A stretch of DNA of 64,000 bases from Polaromonas sp. JS666 (GCF_900103405.1 NZ_FNHX01000010.1:1-64000); one strand, 5' to 3'. Shown: positions 1 to 9,963, counted from the first letter of the stretch. The notes: generated from the sequence alone by a model not told the origin. Made by a program: numbers and translations.

Positions 1-236
1 GCGAGTTTAGCCGGACCCCGCTTGGCTCGAGCACCGCAGGTTGCCCGTAGCGCAGCGGAGGGACCCAGACTGCGGGTCGCCTTTCTTTTGGGTACTTTTC
101 TTTGGCGAAGCAAAGAAAAGTGCCTCGCCCGCCGGGGCGAGACCCGGCCAGCAAGCCTCAGCAGAGTGAACAGAAAAACGAAGGGAGTAGAAGGAGAAGA
201 GGGGAAGCGCGCCCGCCGGAGCAAGACCCGGCCAAC
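1..236. repeat. Intergenic repeat DNA with a strong hairpin and short direct repeats
   Basis: No gene is seen here. Positions 94-104 (ACTTTTCTTTG) and 111-121 (CAAAGAAAAGT) form a perfect 11-bp stem around the loop GCGAAG. A 24-nt motif at 127-150 recurs at 211-234 with two mismatches (core GACCCGGCCA). Hairpins with this ACTTTTCTTTG arm are, from memory, common between genes in Comamonadaceae and related bacteria. Sitting directly behind the ROK kinase on its coding strand, the hairpin could also help end transcription, but it has no U-tract. Open frames across this stretch are repeat-derived and were not accepted as genes. Confidence 0.7.
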
Positions 237-1199
237 TCAACTTACCAACGCCAGCGCCCCAAAATCCCCAACCCTCTCCCCCAAACCAGCCTCCACCAGC
301 TCAAACGCATCCGTCAACGCGGGCAGCTTGCCGTGGATCTCTGCGCTCAGGCGGGGCAGCAAGTACGCGCGGTGATTCCAGAATACGCCGCCGCCCAGGC
401 TGATGCGTTCCAGGTCCAGGGTGGCGACCATGTTGTAGAGGCCGCGCCCCATCACGCGGCACAGTTCGTCGACGATGGCCTGCGCGGCCGTGTCGCCGGA
501 CTGTGCGGCGCTAAAAAGCGCGGAGGCGCCGGGGTAGCCCGCGCCGGCGAAGCGCCTTGCAATCGCGTTGCCGGCGACCACGCCTTCGAGGTCGCCCCTG
601 TTGCCGCAGCCGCACAGCGCGTCGCTGTGGTCGCTGACGAAGGTGTGGCCCGCATGGCCGGCGTTGCCGTGTTTTCCGCGCAGGATGCGGCCGTCCACGC
701 AAAGGCCGAAGCCTATGCCGGTGCTCCAGGTCACGTAGGCGCAGTGGCTGTAGCCTTGCAGCGCACCCCAGCGGCGCTCGGCCTGCAGGGCGCCCACGCC
801 GTCGTTCTCCAGTTGGAGTTTTTCGCCAAAGCGGGCACGCAATGGGGCCTCCAGCGGCACGCTGACCCAGTCGTTGGGCAGGCCGCGCGCCGGGCCGGCC
901 ATGCCGCCGCAGATATTAGGGTTGGAGATCTCCAGCATGCCGTTCACCGCAACGAAGGGGCCGCAGGACGAGATGCCGACGGCCGTGATGTCCTGCTCGG
1001 TGATGCCGGCGGCCTCGCAGGCCTGGCCCAGCATGCGCAGCACCTGGCGTGCCACGGCGTCTGTCAGGCCGGATTTTTCGGTGGGCTCCACGCGCCGGGA
1101 CTGCAGGACTTGGGAGGCCTGGGCCAGGCTGAGCTCTTGCCCGGCTTCTATCAGGCTGACCGCAATCTTGGTGCCTCCCAGGTCGACGCAGGCTTTCAT
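237..1199 (-). CDS. ROK family sugar kinase
   Basis: 320 aa. Probably a cytoplasmic sugar kinase of the ROK family (glucokinase, fructokinase or N-acetylhexosamine kinase type). DLGGTK at residues 6-11 is the N-terminal phosphate-binding motif, and LEND around 130-133 carries the catalytic Asp. GHAGH at 181-185 and CGCG at 196-199 form the ROK zinc site. The usual motif is CxCGxxGCxE; here the third cysteine position is Asp (GDLE, D203), so the zinc site may be altered. It is the last gene of a minus-strand series, 15 bp behind the DUF2905 gene. Substrate cannot be read from the sequence. Confidence 0.88.
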   Translation of the reverse strand: MKACVDLGGTKIAVSLIEAGQELSLAQASQVLQSRRVEPTEKSGLTDAVARQVLRMLGQACEAAGITEQDITAVGISSCGPFVAVNGMLEISNPNICGGMAGPARGLPNDWVSVPLEAPLRARFGEKLQLENDGVGALQAERRWGALQGYSHCAYVTWSTGIGFGLCVDGRILRGKHGNAGHAGHTFVSDHSDALCGCGNRGDLEGVVAGNAIARRFAGAGYPGASALFSAAQSGDTAAQAIVDELCRVMGRGLYNMVATLDLERISLGGGVFWNHRAYLLPRLSAEIHGKLPALTDAFELVEAGLGERVGDFGALALVS

Positions 1200-1214
1200 G
1201 GCGAGATGTTTTCC

Positions 1215-1409
1215 TTAAAGAATTTTGGCAACCAGGCTGGCGATAAAACTCAGCAGGATGGTGGTGGTCAACGGGATGAACCATTCACGCCCGAACAGGC
1301 GAAAACGCAAATCGCCGGGCAGCTTGCCGAAACCCAGCTTCTGCAGCAGCGGGCTGAACCAGCCGATCAGCATCAGGGCCAGGAAGATGACGATAAACCA
1401 GCGGATCAT
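1215..1409 (-). CDS. DUF2905 family small membrane protein
   Basis: 64 aa from the ATG at 1409. Two hydrophobic segments (about residues 2-18 and 43-62) flank a short loop containing LPGDLRF, the pattern of the DUF2905 family. The frame is open further upstream, but the start at 1409 gives the normal N-terminus (MIRWFIVIFLALML) and a 10-bp gap to the methyltransferase gene. Function unknown; probably in the inner membrane and cotranscribed with its neighbours. Confidence 0.8.
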   Translation of the reverse strand: MIRWFIVIFLALMLIGWFSPLLQKLGFGKLPGDLRFRLFGREWFIPLTTTILLSFIASLVAKIL

Positions 1410-1419
1410 GGTGGCCAGT

Positions 1420-2526
1420 TTAGAGCGTATGCATGCGGTCGCCGGCGGCAAAGCCGATAGGCTCCCAGACCGGATGGCCTTTGGCCCCGAAGGCGATCAC
1501 CTTGAACAGCTCGCCCATCTCGTGCTCGGCAATCAGTTTTTGCACCATGGCGCGCTGCTCCAGCGGCGCGCCCTCCATGCCGTCGACCAGGCCGCAGTTC
1601 AGTAAAAAGCGCCCCTGGCTGGTGTAGCCCAGCACTTCCAGCCCGGCCTCCTGGCCGGCCAGGGCGATGCCGGTGAAGTTGACGTGCGCGGTGATGTCCT
1701 TGCCGCCCACATCGGCCAGCGCATCGGCGTCCGCCAGGTGGCCGCGGTGGCACATCACGGTGCCCATGCTGCGCTGCGGGTGGTAGTACTCGTGCTCCGG
1801 AAAGCCGTAATCGAGCAAAAAGACCGCGCCGGCCTCCAGCCGGTCGGCCATGGTGGCGACAAAAGCTTCGGCCTGAGGGTGGATTTCGGTGAGGTAGTCA
1901 TGCGTGCCCTCCACCTCGACGGGCGGCCGCAGCGCAGTAGGCTGGTCGGCATAGGCAAAACCGCCCTCGTGCACCACCACGCCGCGTTCATGCCAGCGGC
2001 CCTGCAGGCGTGACAGCAACTTGACCGGCATGGCGTCCAGCACCTCGTTGCCCAGTACCACGCCGCGCATCCTGGGCGGCAGTTCCGTAGCCCATTGCAC
2101 CTTGTCACCATAAACGGCCAGTCGTTCGCGCTGGCGCGCCTGCAGGCTGCCCGAAAGATCGACGATGGTGTAGCGCTCCAGCTTGGGCCCCAGTGCCTGC
2201 AGCACCTGCTGCGCCAGCGCGCCCGTGCCCGCGCCGAATTCCCAGATCTCGGCCGTGCCGGTGGCCTCCAGCGCCTGGGCCGCCTGGCGCGCCAGGGCCT
2301 GGCCGAAACGTGGCGAGAGCTCGGGCGCGGTGACAAAATCACTGCCGCTGCCCGGCATCAGGCCGAATTTGCGTGAATCGTTGGCGTAGTAGCCCAGGCC
2401 AGGGGTGTAAAGGGCCAGGGCCATGAATTCGTCAAAACCCAGCCAGCCCCCGGCGGCCTCAATGGCCTTGGCAATGTGGGCGGCGAGGGCGGTCGTTAAA
2501 ATAGGGGTAGCTGTCGTCGAGGTCAT
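1420..2526 (-). CDS. MidA/NDUFAF7-like SAM-dependent methyltransferase
   Basis: 368 aa from the ATG at 2526; the longer open frame (from 2646) adds a low-complexity, non-family N-terminus. Residues around WEFGAGTGALAQQVLQ form the glycine-rich SAM site; GYYANDSRKFG and DFVTAPELSP upstream, and LGNEVLDAMPV and LLDYGFPEHEYYH later, are typical of the PF02636 family. The mitochondrial homologue NDUFAF7 methylates an arginine of a complex I subunit; the bacterial substrate is not settled. It diverges from the SDR/folB/ttcA run, an arrangement I associate with Comamonadaceae. Confidence 0.88.
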   Translation of the reverse strand: MTSTTATPILTTALAAHIAKAIEAAGGWLGFDEFMALALYTPGLGYYANDSRKFGLMPGSGSDFVTAPELSPRFGQALARQAAQALEATGTAEIWEFGAGTGALAQQVLQALGPKLERYTIVDLSGSLQARQRERLAVYGDKVQWATELPPRMRGVVLGNEVLDAMPVKLLSRLQGRWHERGVVVHEGGFAYADQPTALRPPVEVEGTHDYLTEIHPQAEAFVATMADRLEAGAVFLLDYGFPEHEYYHPQRSMGTVMCHRGHLADADALADVGGKDITAHVNFTGIALAGQEAGLEVLGYTSQGRFLLNCGLVDGMEGAPLEQRAMVQKLIAEHEMGELFKVIAFGAKGHPVWEPIGFAAGDRMHTL

Positions 2527-2621
2527 GGGGTCACCATCCGCCATTGTCGGCGATCCCCCGGCCTCCTCATCCCGCTCCCCGGCCACCCTTTTTGCCCCTT
2601 TTTGAGTCCCGACTCCCGCCC

Positions 2622-3410
2622 ATGAACCCTGCTCCGTCCTCCCCACCCGTGGTCCTCGTGACCGGCGCCTCGCGGCGGCTGGGGCGCGAGATCGCGCTGG
2701 CGCTGGCGGCCGGCGGCTGGCAGGTGGCAGTGCACTACCGCGCCTCCGAAGCCGAAGCCACGGCCACCGTTGCCGACTGCGCCAGGCTGTCGGGCGTCTC
2801 GGCCGCTTTCCAGGCCGACCTGGGCGACGAGGCCGCGGTGCGCGGCCTGCTGCCGGCCGTGGCCGCGCGCATGGGGCGTGTTGATGCGGTGGTCAACAAC
2901 GCCTCCACCTTTGAAGAGGACAGCGCCGCCAGCTTCGGTTTTGCGGCCCTGGACAAGCACCTGCACAGCAACACTGGCGCCGCCGTGCTGCTGGCGCAGG
3001 CGCTGCACGCCCACATCGTGGCGCGCGGCGGCGAGGGCGCGGAGGGGGAGCAGGGCGCCGTGGTCAACCTGCTGGACCAGAAGCTCTGGAACCAGAACCC
3101 CGATTTTTTCAGCTACACCCTCTCCAAGGCCGCACTCGAAGCGGCCGGCACCATGCTGGCGCTGGCGCTCGCGCCCCGGGTACGCGTGGTCGGCGTGGCG
3201 CCGGGCCTCACGCTGACCAGCCATCTGCTGAGCGACGAGCAGTTCCAGGCCAGGCACAAGCTGTCGCCGCTGGGCCGATCCTCCACGCCCGCCGACGTCG
3301 CGGCCACGGTCAAATTCGCGCTGGAAAACCGCTCCATCACCGGCACCACGCTGCTGGTGGACGGCGGCCAGCACCTGATGAAGTTCGAGCGCGATTTTTC
3401 GCTGATGTAA
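2622..3410 (+). CDS. SDR family oxidoreductase, pteridine-reductase-like
   Basis: 262 aa from the ATG at 2622; a TTG at 2544 would give a proline-rich, non-family extension. VTGASRRLGREIA near the N-terminus is the NADP-binding TGxxxRxG motif of pteridine-reductase-like short-chain dehydrogenases, VNNAS is the NNAG-type motif, and the catalytic Tyr/Lys lie in YTLSKAAL. GTTLLVDGGQHL closes the fold. It is followed at 42 bp by folB, supporting a role in pterin/folate metabolism (FolM-like dihydrofolate or dihydromonapterin reduction). The exact substrate is inferred. Confidence 0.87.
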   Translation: MNPAPSSPPVVLVTGASRRLGREIALALAAGGWQVAVHYRASEAEATATVADCARLSGVSAAFQADLGDEAAVRGLLPAVAARMGRVDAVVNNASTFEEDSAASFGFAALDKHLHSNTGAAVLLAQALHAHIVARGGEGAEGEQGAVVNLLDQKLWNQNPDFFSYTLSKAALEAAGTMLALALAPRVRVVGVAPGLTLTSHLLSDEQFQARHKLSPLGRSSTPADVAATVKFALENRSITGTTLLVDGGQHLMKFERDFSLM

Positions 3411-3452
3411 GCCGCCGCCGCTTGCCCCACCCACACACCAAAGACTGGCGCC

Positions 3453-3824
3453 ATGTACAACACCCGCGGAACCCAGACCCTGAACCTCAGCGGCTTGCGT
3501 TTTGACGCCAACCTGGGCATTCTGGACCATGAAAAAACCGCGCCGCAGCCTATCCAGGTCGATGCCGAGCTGAACCTGGGCACGCAGCCGCTGCTGCCGC
3601 ATGACGACGACATCCACCATGTGCTGGACTACCGCAAGGTGCGCCAGATCATCATCAGCGAGTGCACGGCGGAGCACATGAACCTGCTGGAGAGCCTGAT
3701 CGGCAAGCTGGCGCACCGGCTGATGCAGCTGCCCGGCGTGCTGGGCGTGCGCGTGAAGATCGCGAAACTTGAAATTTTTGACGACTGCGAAGTGGCCATT
3801 CGCATCGAGACGGGACAGTGGTGA
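3453..3824 (+). CDS. folB: Dihydroneopterin aldolase
   Basis: 123 aa, the usual length for FolB. It cleaves 7,8-dihydroneopterin to 6-hydroxymethyl-dihydropterin and glycolaldehyde in tetrahydrofolate synthesis. Recognisable parts are [17 protein letters not shown] at the N-terminus, [11 protein letters not shown], and [16 protein letters not shown] with the pterin-binding Glu. [18 protein letters not shown] is the C-terminal strand. It lies between the pteridine-reductase-like SDR and ttcA on the same strand. Confidence 0.9.
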   Translation: MYNTRGTQTLNLSGLRFDANLGILDHEKTAPQPIQVDAELNLGTQPLLPHDDDIHHVLDYRKVRQIIISECTAEHMNLLESLIGKLAHRLMQLPGVLGVRVKIAKLEIFDDCEVAIRIETGQW

Positions 3825-3843
3825 AGTTATGGGAGCGAATGAT

Positions 3844-4794
3844 ATGAGCGCAGTCTGGGAAGAAGCCGTGGCGGAGTACGAGCAGCAGGAAAGCTCGGCG
3901 CGCGTGCAAAACAGCATGAAGATAGAGCGGGAAGACCACAAGCTCGAAAAACGCCTGTGCCGCGAAGTCGGCCGCGCGATTGTCGACTTCAACATGATTG
4001 AAGAGGGCGACAAGGTCATGGTCTGCGTCTCGGGCGGCAAGGACAGCTATGCCATGCTCGACATCCTGCTCAAGCTGCAAAAGCGCGCGCCCATCAATTT
4101 CGAGCTGGTCGCCGTCAACCTCGACCAGAAGCAGCCCGGTTTTCCCGAACATGTGCTGCCCGAGTATTTGGGCAAGCTGGGCGTGCCCTTCCACATCGAA
4201 AACCAGGACACCTACAGCATCGTCAAGCGCGTGATCCCCGAGGGCAAGACGCTGTGCTCGCTGTGCTCGCGCCTGCGCCGCGGCATTTTGTACCGTGTGG
4301 CCGGCGAGCTCGGCTGCACCAAGGTCGCGCTGGGCCACCACCGCGACGACATGCTGCAGACTTTTTTCCTCAATATGTTCTTCGCGGCCAAGCTCAAAGG
4401 CATGCCGCCCAAGCTGGTCAGCGACGACGGCAAGAACGTGGTGATACGCCCCATGGCCTACGTCACCGAAAAAGACCTCACGCGCTGGGCCCAGGTGCGT
4501 GAATTCCCCATCATCCCTTGCACGCTGTGCGGCAGCCAGGAAAACCTGCAGCGCAAGCAGGTCGGCAACATGCTGCGCGAATGGGAGAAAAAATTCCCCG
4601 GCCGCCTCGAAAACATGTTCGCCTCGCTGCAGAACATCGTGCCCTCGCACCTGATGGACAACAAACGCCACGACTTCAAGGCCATCAAGGCCACCGGCGT
4701 GGCCGATGCTGACGGCGACAAGGCCTTTGACCCCGAGGAGTTCCGCGAGCCGGCGCTGCCGGGGCTGTCCGTGGTGGGCATCACTTCGCGCTGA
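3844..4794 (+). CDS. ttcA: tRNA 2-thiocytidine biosynthesis protein TtcA
   Basis: 316 aa. TtcA installs 2-thiocytidine at position 32 of certain tRNAs using ATP and a [4Fe-4S] cluster. SGGKDS at residues 63-68 is the PP-loop ATP site; C138/C141 (LCSLC) and C226/C229 (CTLC) are the two CxxC pairs, and GHHRDD is the other family signature. An ATG at 3829 is also in frame, but GGGAG at 3831-3835 lies 8 nt before the ATG at 3844 and favours that start. Begins 19 bp behind folB. Confidence 0.95.
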   Translation: MSAVWEEAVAEYEQQESSARVQNSMKIEREDHKLEKRLCREVGRAIVDFNMIEEGDKVMVCVSGGKDSYAMLDILLKLQKRAPINFELVAVNLDQKQPGFPEHVLPEYLGKLGVPFHIENQDTYSIVKRVIPEGKTLCSLCSRLRRGILYRVAGELGCTKVALGHHRDDMLQTFFLNMFFAAKLKGMPPKLVSDDGKNVVIRPMAYVTEKDLTRWAQVREFPIIPCTLCGSQENLQRKQVGNMLREWEKKFPGRLENMFASLQNIVPSHLMDNKRHDFKAIKATGVADADGDKAFDPEEFREPALPGLSVVGITSR

Positions 4795-4830
4795 GGGAGT
4801 GTTCCTTCAACAGCTGACTCCGGAGAGCTT

Positions 4831-5454
4831 ATGAAACGCGCATTCGCAGTGATTCTTTCCATCGCCGCCACGGCCTTGCTGATGGCGGGCTGCTCCACCG
4901 TGCGCGTGGTCGACAGCGACGTCACCGCCTTCTACAACTGGAACGGCCCGCCCCCCGCGCCGGCCACGCCTTACCGCTTTGAACGCCTGCCCTCGCAGCA
5001 GGCCGCGGGCAGCCAGCAGGACCATGTGGAAGGCCTGGCGCGCGCCGCCCTGGCCAAAGTGGGGATGGAGCTCAACCCGCCCGCCGCGCGCTACAGCGTG
5101 CAAGTCACGGCCAACACCCAGATCATCGACCGCGGGCCTTATGGCTACAGCCCCTACGGCGGCTTTGGCTTCGGAAGCGGCGTGTTTGTGGGCGGCGGCA
5201 GCCGCGGCGCCTCGGTCGGCCTGTCGTTTCCGATTGGCGGCGGGATTGCCGAGCCGCCTTATTTCAAGCGCGAGCTGAGCATCGTGATGCGCGATTTGCG
5301 CACCAACCAGGTCAGCTTTGAAACACGCGCCCTGCACGACGGCGTCTGGGGCGACACACTGGCCGTGCTGCCCGCCATGCTGGACTCGGCCTTGCGCGGG
5401 TTCCCGCAACCGCCCGCCGGCACGCGCCGCATCAACGTGGAAATACCCAGGTGA
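4831..5454 (+). CDS. DUF4136 lipoprotein
   Basis: 207 aa. The N-terminus MKRAFAVILSIAATALLMAGC is a lipoprotein signal with lipobox LMAGC, so it is probably an anchored envelope protein. The remainder fits DUF4136: YNWNG, then YRFERLPS, VEGLARAALAKVGMEL, ARYSVQV, a glycine/tyrosine-rich middle (GYSPYGGFGFGSG), and the closing LRTNQVSFETRA. Function unknown. Its stop overlaps the region of the next gene's start, so the two are probably coupled. Confidence 0.85.
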   Translation: MKRAFAVILSIAATALLMAGCSTVRVVDSDVTAFYNWNGPPPAPATPYRFERLPSQQAAGSQQDHVEGLARAALAKVGMELNPPAARYSVQVTANTQIIDRGPYGYSPYGGFGFGSGVFVGGGSRGASVGLSFPIGGGIAEPPYFKRELSIVMRDLRTNQVSFETRALHDGVWGDTLAVLPAMLDSALRGFPQPPAGTRRINVEIPR

Positions 5455-5456
5455 CC

Positions 5457-6161
5457 ATGGAACCAACGCGCATCATCGCCATTCGCCACGGCGAAACGAC
5501 CTGGAACGTCGACACCCGCATCCAGGGCCACCTGGACATTCCGCTCAATGAAACCGGCCGCAGGCAGGCCGAGCGCATGGCGCGGGCGCTGGCCGACGAG
5601 CCCATCAGCGCTATCTACGCGAGCGACCTGACCCGCGCATGGGAAACCGCGCAGTACCTGGCCCGCGTCCAGGGCATGGAAGTGACGCGCGAGGAAGGCC
5701 TGCGCGAGCGCGGTTTCGGCGATTTCGAAGGCAAGACCTTTGCCGAGATCGAGGCCTTGCTGCCCGACCAGTCCATGCGCTGGCGCAAGCGCGATCCCGA
5801 ATTCGCGCCCGCCGGCGGCGAATCGCTGATCGCCCTGCGCAGCCGCGTGGTCGCCACGGCCGAACGCCTGGCGGCCGCGCATCCGGGCGAGCTGATCGCG
5901 CTGGTCGGCCACGGCGGCGTGATGGACGTGCTGTACCGCGCCGCGACGCGGCTGGACATCCAGGCGCCGCGCACCTGGGAACTCGGCAATGCGGCCATCA
6001 ACCGCCTCCTTTGGACACCCGAAGGCTTTACGCTCGTCGGCTGGGCCGACACCCAGCACCTGGACGATGGCACACTGGACGACAGCGCAATTTCCGGCGG
6101 CTCGCCAGACCCGCTGAGCGCGCCATCAAAAATACCAGAAGAGATTAGACGCACCTCATGA
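5457..6161 (+). CDS. Histidine phosphatase (phosphoglycerate-mutase-like)
   Basis: 234 aa. RHGETTWN near the N-terminus is the phosphohistidine motif of the histidine phosphatase superfamily. IQGHLDIPLNETGRRQA, SDLTRAWETA and VGHGGVMDVLYR (second catalytic His) follow. Likely cofactor-independent of bisphosphoglycerate and acting on a small phosphate ester or nucleotide, as with GpmB/CobC-like proteins; the substrate cannot be told. ATG at 5457 chosen; a GTG at 5451 is also in frame and would overlap the DUF4136 stop. The end overlaps the next start by 4 bp. Confidence 0.87.
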   Translation: MEPTRIIAIRHGETTWNVDTRIQGHLDIPLNETGRRQAERMARALADEPISAIYASDLTRAWETAQYLARVQGMEVTREEGLRERGFGDFEGKTFAEIEALLPDQSMRWRKRDPEFAPAGGESLIALRSRVVATAERLAAAHPGELIALVGHGGVMDVLYRAATRLDIQAPRTWELGNAAINRLLWTPEGFTLVGWADTQHLDDGTLDDSAISGGSPDPLSAPSKIPEEIRRTS

Positions 6162-7339
6162 GTACCATGCCCACCCGCCTGGCCGAACTGATAGGCAAGC
6201 CGGTCAACGATATCGACACACCTGCCCTGGTCATCGACATGGACGCGATGAAACGCAATCTCGCGCGCATGGCCGAGTTCGCAAAAAAACACAACGTCCG
6301 CTGGCGCCCGCATGCCAAGCTGCACAAAAGCGCCTCGCTGGCCAAGATGCAGGTACGCGCCGGCGCGGTCGGCGTCTGCGTGCAGAAGACCTCCGAGGCC
6401 GAAATCATGGCGGCCGGCGGCGTCACCGACATCTACATCAGCAATGAAGTCATCGCCCCGGCCAAGCTGGCGCGCGTGGCCGCGCTCGCGCAAAAGCTCG
6501 CGGCCCAGGGCGGCCACCTGGCCATCGCGGTCGACAGCACCGAAGGCGTGATCCGCCTGGCGCAGGCCATGACCGAGGCGCGCAGCGCCACCGGCGTGGC
6601 CACCGTGATCGACGTTTTTGTCGAAATCGACGTCGGCCAGGGGCGCTGCGGCGTCGAGCCGGGTGCCGCCGCCGTCACGCTGGTGCTGGAAATCCGCAAG
6701 CACCCGGCCTTGCGTTTTGCCGGCCTGCAGGCCTACCACGGCAAGGCCCAGCACATGCGCAGCGCGCACGAAAGGCGCGACGCCATCGCCAAGGCCGTCG
6801 AGGCCGTGGTGCTCACGCGCAAGCTGGTCGAGGCCCAGGGCATCACGGTGGACCTGGTGACCGGCGCGGGCACCGGCAGCCTGATGCTGGAAGCGGCCAG
6901 CGGCGTCTACGGCGAGCTGCAGGCCGGCTCCTTCATGTTCATGGACGCCGACTACGCGAAAAACGAGCGAGACCCGGCCCAGCCGCAGTTCGAGCACGCG
7001 CTTTTCATCAAGACCCAGGTCATCAGCACGCACGGCGGCCACGCGGTGTGCGACGCCGGCCACAAAAGCCACGCGATCGATTCCGGCCTGCCGCTGGTGC
7101 ATGCCTTCGACACCGAAAGCGAGCTTGAGTTTTTCAACGGCGGCGACGAGCACGGCATCCTGCGGCCCGCCGGCGAGAGCAAGCGCCTGCCCGGCCTGGG
7201 CCGCATGCTGTGGCTGATCCCGGGGCACTGCGACCCGACCGTGAACCTGCACGACTTCATGATTGGCGTGACGGGAGGCCTGCGCAACGGCACCGTGCAG
7301 CGTATCTTCCGGGTCGACGCGCGCGGCGCGCTGACCTGA
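6158..7339 (+). CDS. DSD1-family PLP enzyme, D-threonine-aldolase-like
   Basis: 393 aa. Fold-III (alanine-racemase-type) PLP enzyme of the D-threonine aldolase / D-serine dehydratase family. DTPALVIDMDAMKRN and RPHAKLHKS carry the PLP lysine (K54 in PHAK). H357 and C359 of GHCDPT form the H-x-C divalent-metal site typical of these enzymes. The reaction is probably retro-aldol cleavage or dehydration of a D-beta-hydroxy amino acid. It starts in a 4-bp ATGA overlap with the phosphatase gene, and is the last of a plus-strand series. A second family member is at 30749-32041. Confidence 0.88.
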   Translation: MSTMPTRLAELIGKPVNDIDTPALVIDMDAMKRNLARMAEFAKKHNVRWRPHAKLHKSASLAKMQVRAGAVGVCVQKTSEAEIMAAGGVTDIYISNEVIAPAKLARVAALAQKLAAQGGHLAIAVDSTEGVIRLAQAMTEARSATGVATVIDVFVEIDVGQGRCGVEPGAAAVTLVLEIRKHPALRFAGLQAYHGKAQHMRSAHERRDAIAKAVEAVVLTRKLVEAQGITVDLVTGAGTGSLMLEAASGVYGELQAGSFMFMDADYAKNERDPAQPQFEHALFIKTQVISTHGGHAVCDAGHKSHAIDSGLPLVHAFDTESELEFFNGGDEHGILRPAGESKRLPGLGRMLWLIPGHCDPTVNLHDFMIGVTGGLRNGTVQRIFRVDARGALT

Positions 7340-7354
7340 TCGGCTGGTTGCGCT

Positions 7355-7864
7355 TTAGAAGTTCACGCCGTAGACGGCATACATGGGCGCAGCCGCGCCG
7401 TTGATGCGGCCGCCCCGGTACTCGGCTTCGCGCGCCGACTGCAGCACTGCCTCATTGAGTTCAGCGTGCGTGGATGACAGCACGCGAGCGTCCAGCAGCT
7501 TGCCCTCGGCATCCAGCAGCGCAATCACCACGACACGGCCGTGCAGGCCTTGCGCGCGGTAGGCCTGCAGCGCGTCCAATGCGCCGGGCTTGCGCACGCG
7601 CGCGATGGAAATCTTCTGCCCCATGCCGTCGCCGTCCTGCATCTTCGGTGCCTGCGGGTGGTCGGCGTAGAGCTTGCCCATCTGCTTGAACAGCTCGGGG
7701 AATTCCGGCAGGCTGGAGCTGGCCGCCAGCGGTACCGCCGGGTTGGGTGTGCGGGGCGCGGTCGGATTGCCTGTGGCCGCGCAGCCTGCCAGCAGCCCGA
7801 CCAGGGTCACGCTCCGGACAGCAGGCGCCATGTGGCGGCTCACAAAATGCACTGGTAGTTTCAT
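7355..7864 (-). CDS. Lipoprotein with TonB C-terminal-like domain
   Basis: 169 aa. A signal segment ends in the lipobox LLAGC. After a Pro/Ala-rich linker and a short helical part, the C-terminal ~90 residues (GLHGRVVVIALLDAEGKLLDARVLSS ... LNEAVLQSAREAEYR) resemble the TonB C-terminal fold. There is no N-terminal TonB membrane anchor, so it is not a classical energy transducer. Starts in a 4-bp overlap with the membrane-protein gene upstream and ends the ruvA-ruvB minus-strand series. Function unknown. The start could also be the Met at codon 12. Confidence 0.75.
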   Translation of the reverse strand: MKLPVHFVSRHMAPAVRSVTLVGLLAGCAATGNPTAPRTPNPAVPLAASSSLPEFPELFKQMGKLYADHPQAPKMQDGDGMGQKISIARVRKPGALDALQAYRAQGLHGRVVVIALLDAEGKLLDARVLSSTHAELNEAVLQSAREAEYRGGRINGAAAPMYAVYGVNF

Positions 7865-8682
7865 GATCGATCGGTGCGGGCCTTAAGGTCGTGCGGGCCG
7901 AGAACGAATGCGCAGGACACTAACACCGTGCCGTACGCCATGCTGGTAACCGCGCCCCACCATGACAGGAAGTTCCATGCGTTATAGCGGCCAGGGTTGG
8001 CGTTCAGCTCATTCGGGAAATTCACAGAGGCTCCGGCAAGTCCGCGGGCGGCGCCGTAGTCAAAAGCTGCCTCACCCAGAAAATAAAGGCCTGCCACACA
8101 AACGGCCACCCCCAGGAAGAAAGGAAAACCTCGGGGCCACCAAGTGCTTTTGAGGAAAACGACGAAGAGCCCGAAAGCCGCTGCGCCCGCGACATAGAGC
8201 TTGCTCGTCACGTGGGGTGACGCCAGCGGCAGCAAGTCGCGCCAGAGCCAGGGCAAGGGCGCAAAAAACCATTCTGCTGTGGGCGCCAGTCCATCCCAGC
8301 GCCCCCACGGCTTGGCATCAAACACCGTCACCACCACCGCGACACTCCACGCGGTAGCCCAGGCGACATAACACATCATGCGGAAACGACGGCAGAAATC
8401 CGCTGAAGCCTGCGACCAATGCCACTGCACAAGTTGATTCGCCCAAGCCATCGCAAGCACCAAGGTACCGGCTGCCGCGAGCCAGGCAGGCATCCCGTGC
8501 AGCATGAAGAAGCCAGTCATCACAAACACGGGTAAATGACCGAACACCAGCCCGCTCACGGCGTAGGAAACAACGACAGTCGCCGTCAGGCCTAGAACCA
8601 CCGAGTTATAGAAACGCCATACCGCGCCGATTTCTGACCAGGAGGGATCGGCTCCAGGCGATATCGCCACCCACCGTCCCAT
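7861..8682 (-). CDS. Integral membrane protein of unknown function
   Basis: 273 aa with about six hydrophobic segments, rich in Trp, Phe and Ala; no recognised motif. It begins 2 bp after the ruvB stop and overlaps the TonB-C-like lipoprotein gene by 4 bp, so it is translated from the ruvAB message or from its own promoter inside ruvB. I do not recognise the family. The close packing says cotranscription, not shared function with RuvAB. Confidence 0.72.
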   Translation of the reverse strand: MGRWVAISPGADPSWSEIGAVWRFYNSVVLGLTATVVVSYAVSGLVFGHLPVFVMTGFFMLHGMPAWLAAAGTLVLAMAWANQLVQWHWSQASADFCRRFRMMCYVAWATAWSVAVVVTVFDAKPWGRWDGLAPTAEWFFAPLPWLWRDLLPLASPHVTSKLYVAGAAAFGLFVVFLKSTWWPRGFPFFLGVAVCVAGLYFLGEAAFDYGAARGLAGASVNFPNELNANPGRYNAWNFLSWWGAVTSMAYGTVLVSCAFVLGPHDLKARTDRS

Positions 8683-8684
8683 GC

Positions 8685-9752
<1,068 letters not shown>

Positions 9753-9963
9753 AAGGCCCCCACGCTTGTCACTGCGTGTACTGCGCGAGGCCTTGCAGGC
9801 CGCGGTTCGCGAGACGCTTCGCCTCTGTCGCCCGTCCAAGCCTGCGCAGGCAGGCTTGGAGCCGCGAGCTCCAGCCCCTCGGGGGCCGCTGCGCCTGCGG
9901 CCCGGCAAAGCCGGTTCCGCGGCCCCTGCTTGGGTGGAAGAGAGTCCCTACGGTCGCTCATTT
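9753..9963. repeat. Dispersed repeat copy A, inserted between ruvA and ruvB
   Basis: No gene. The core at 9881-9930 (GGGGGCCGCTGCGCCTGCGG...CCGGTTCCGCGGCCCCTGCT) is shared with 26760-26810 and, inverted, with 34510-34559. The beginning (9756-9780, ending TCACTGCGTGTA) also matches the inverted copy. Between them sits an 11-bp perfect hairpin: 9835-9845 (TCCAAGCCTGC) pairs with 9850-9860, loop GCAG. The hairpin could affect ruvB expression relative to ruvA. Confidence 0.8.

Noticed and set aside
102..1460. 452-codon open frame on the plus strand over the ROK kinase
   Set aside because: It runs antisense through a clear ROK kinase and through repeat DNA, has no family signature and reflects the high G+C content. 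The same applies to the other long antisense frames over slt, the ABC operon, glmU, DUF2339 and glmS.
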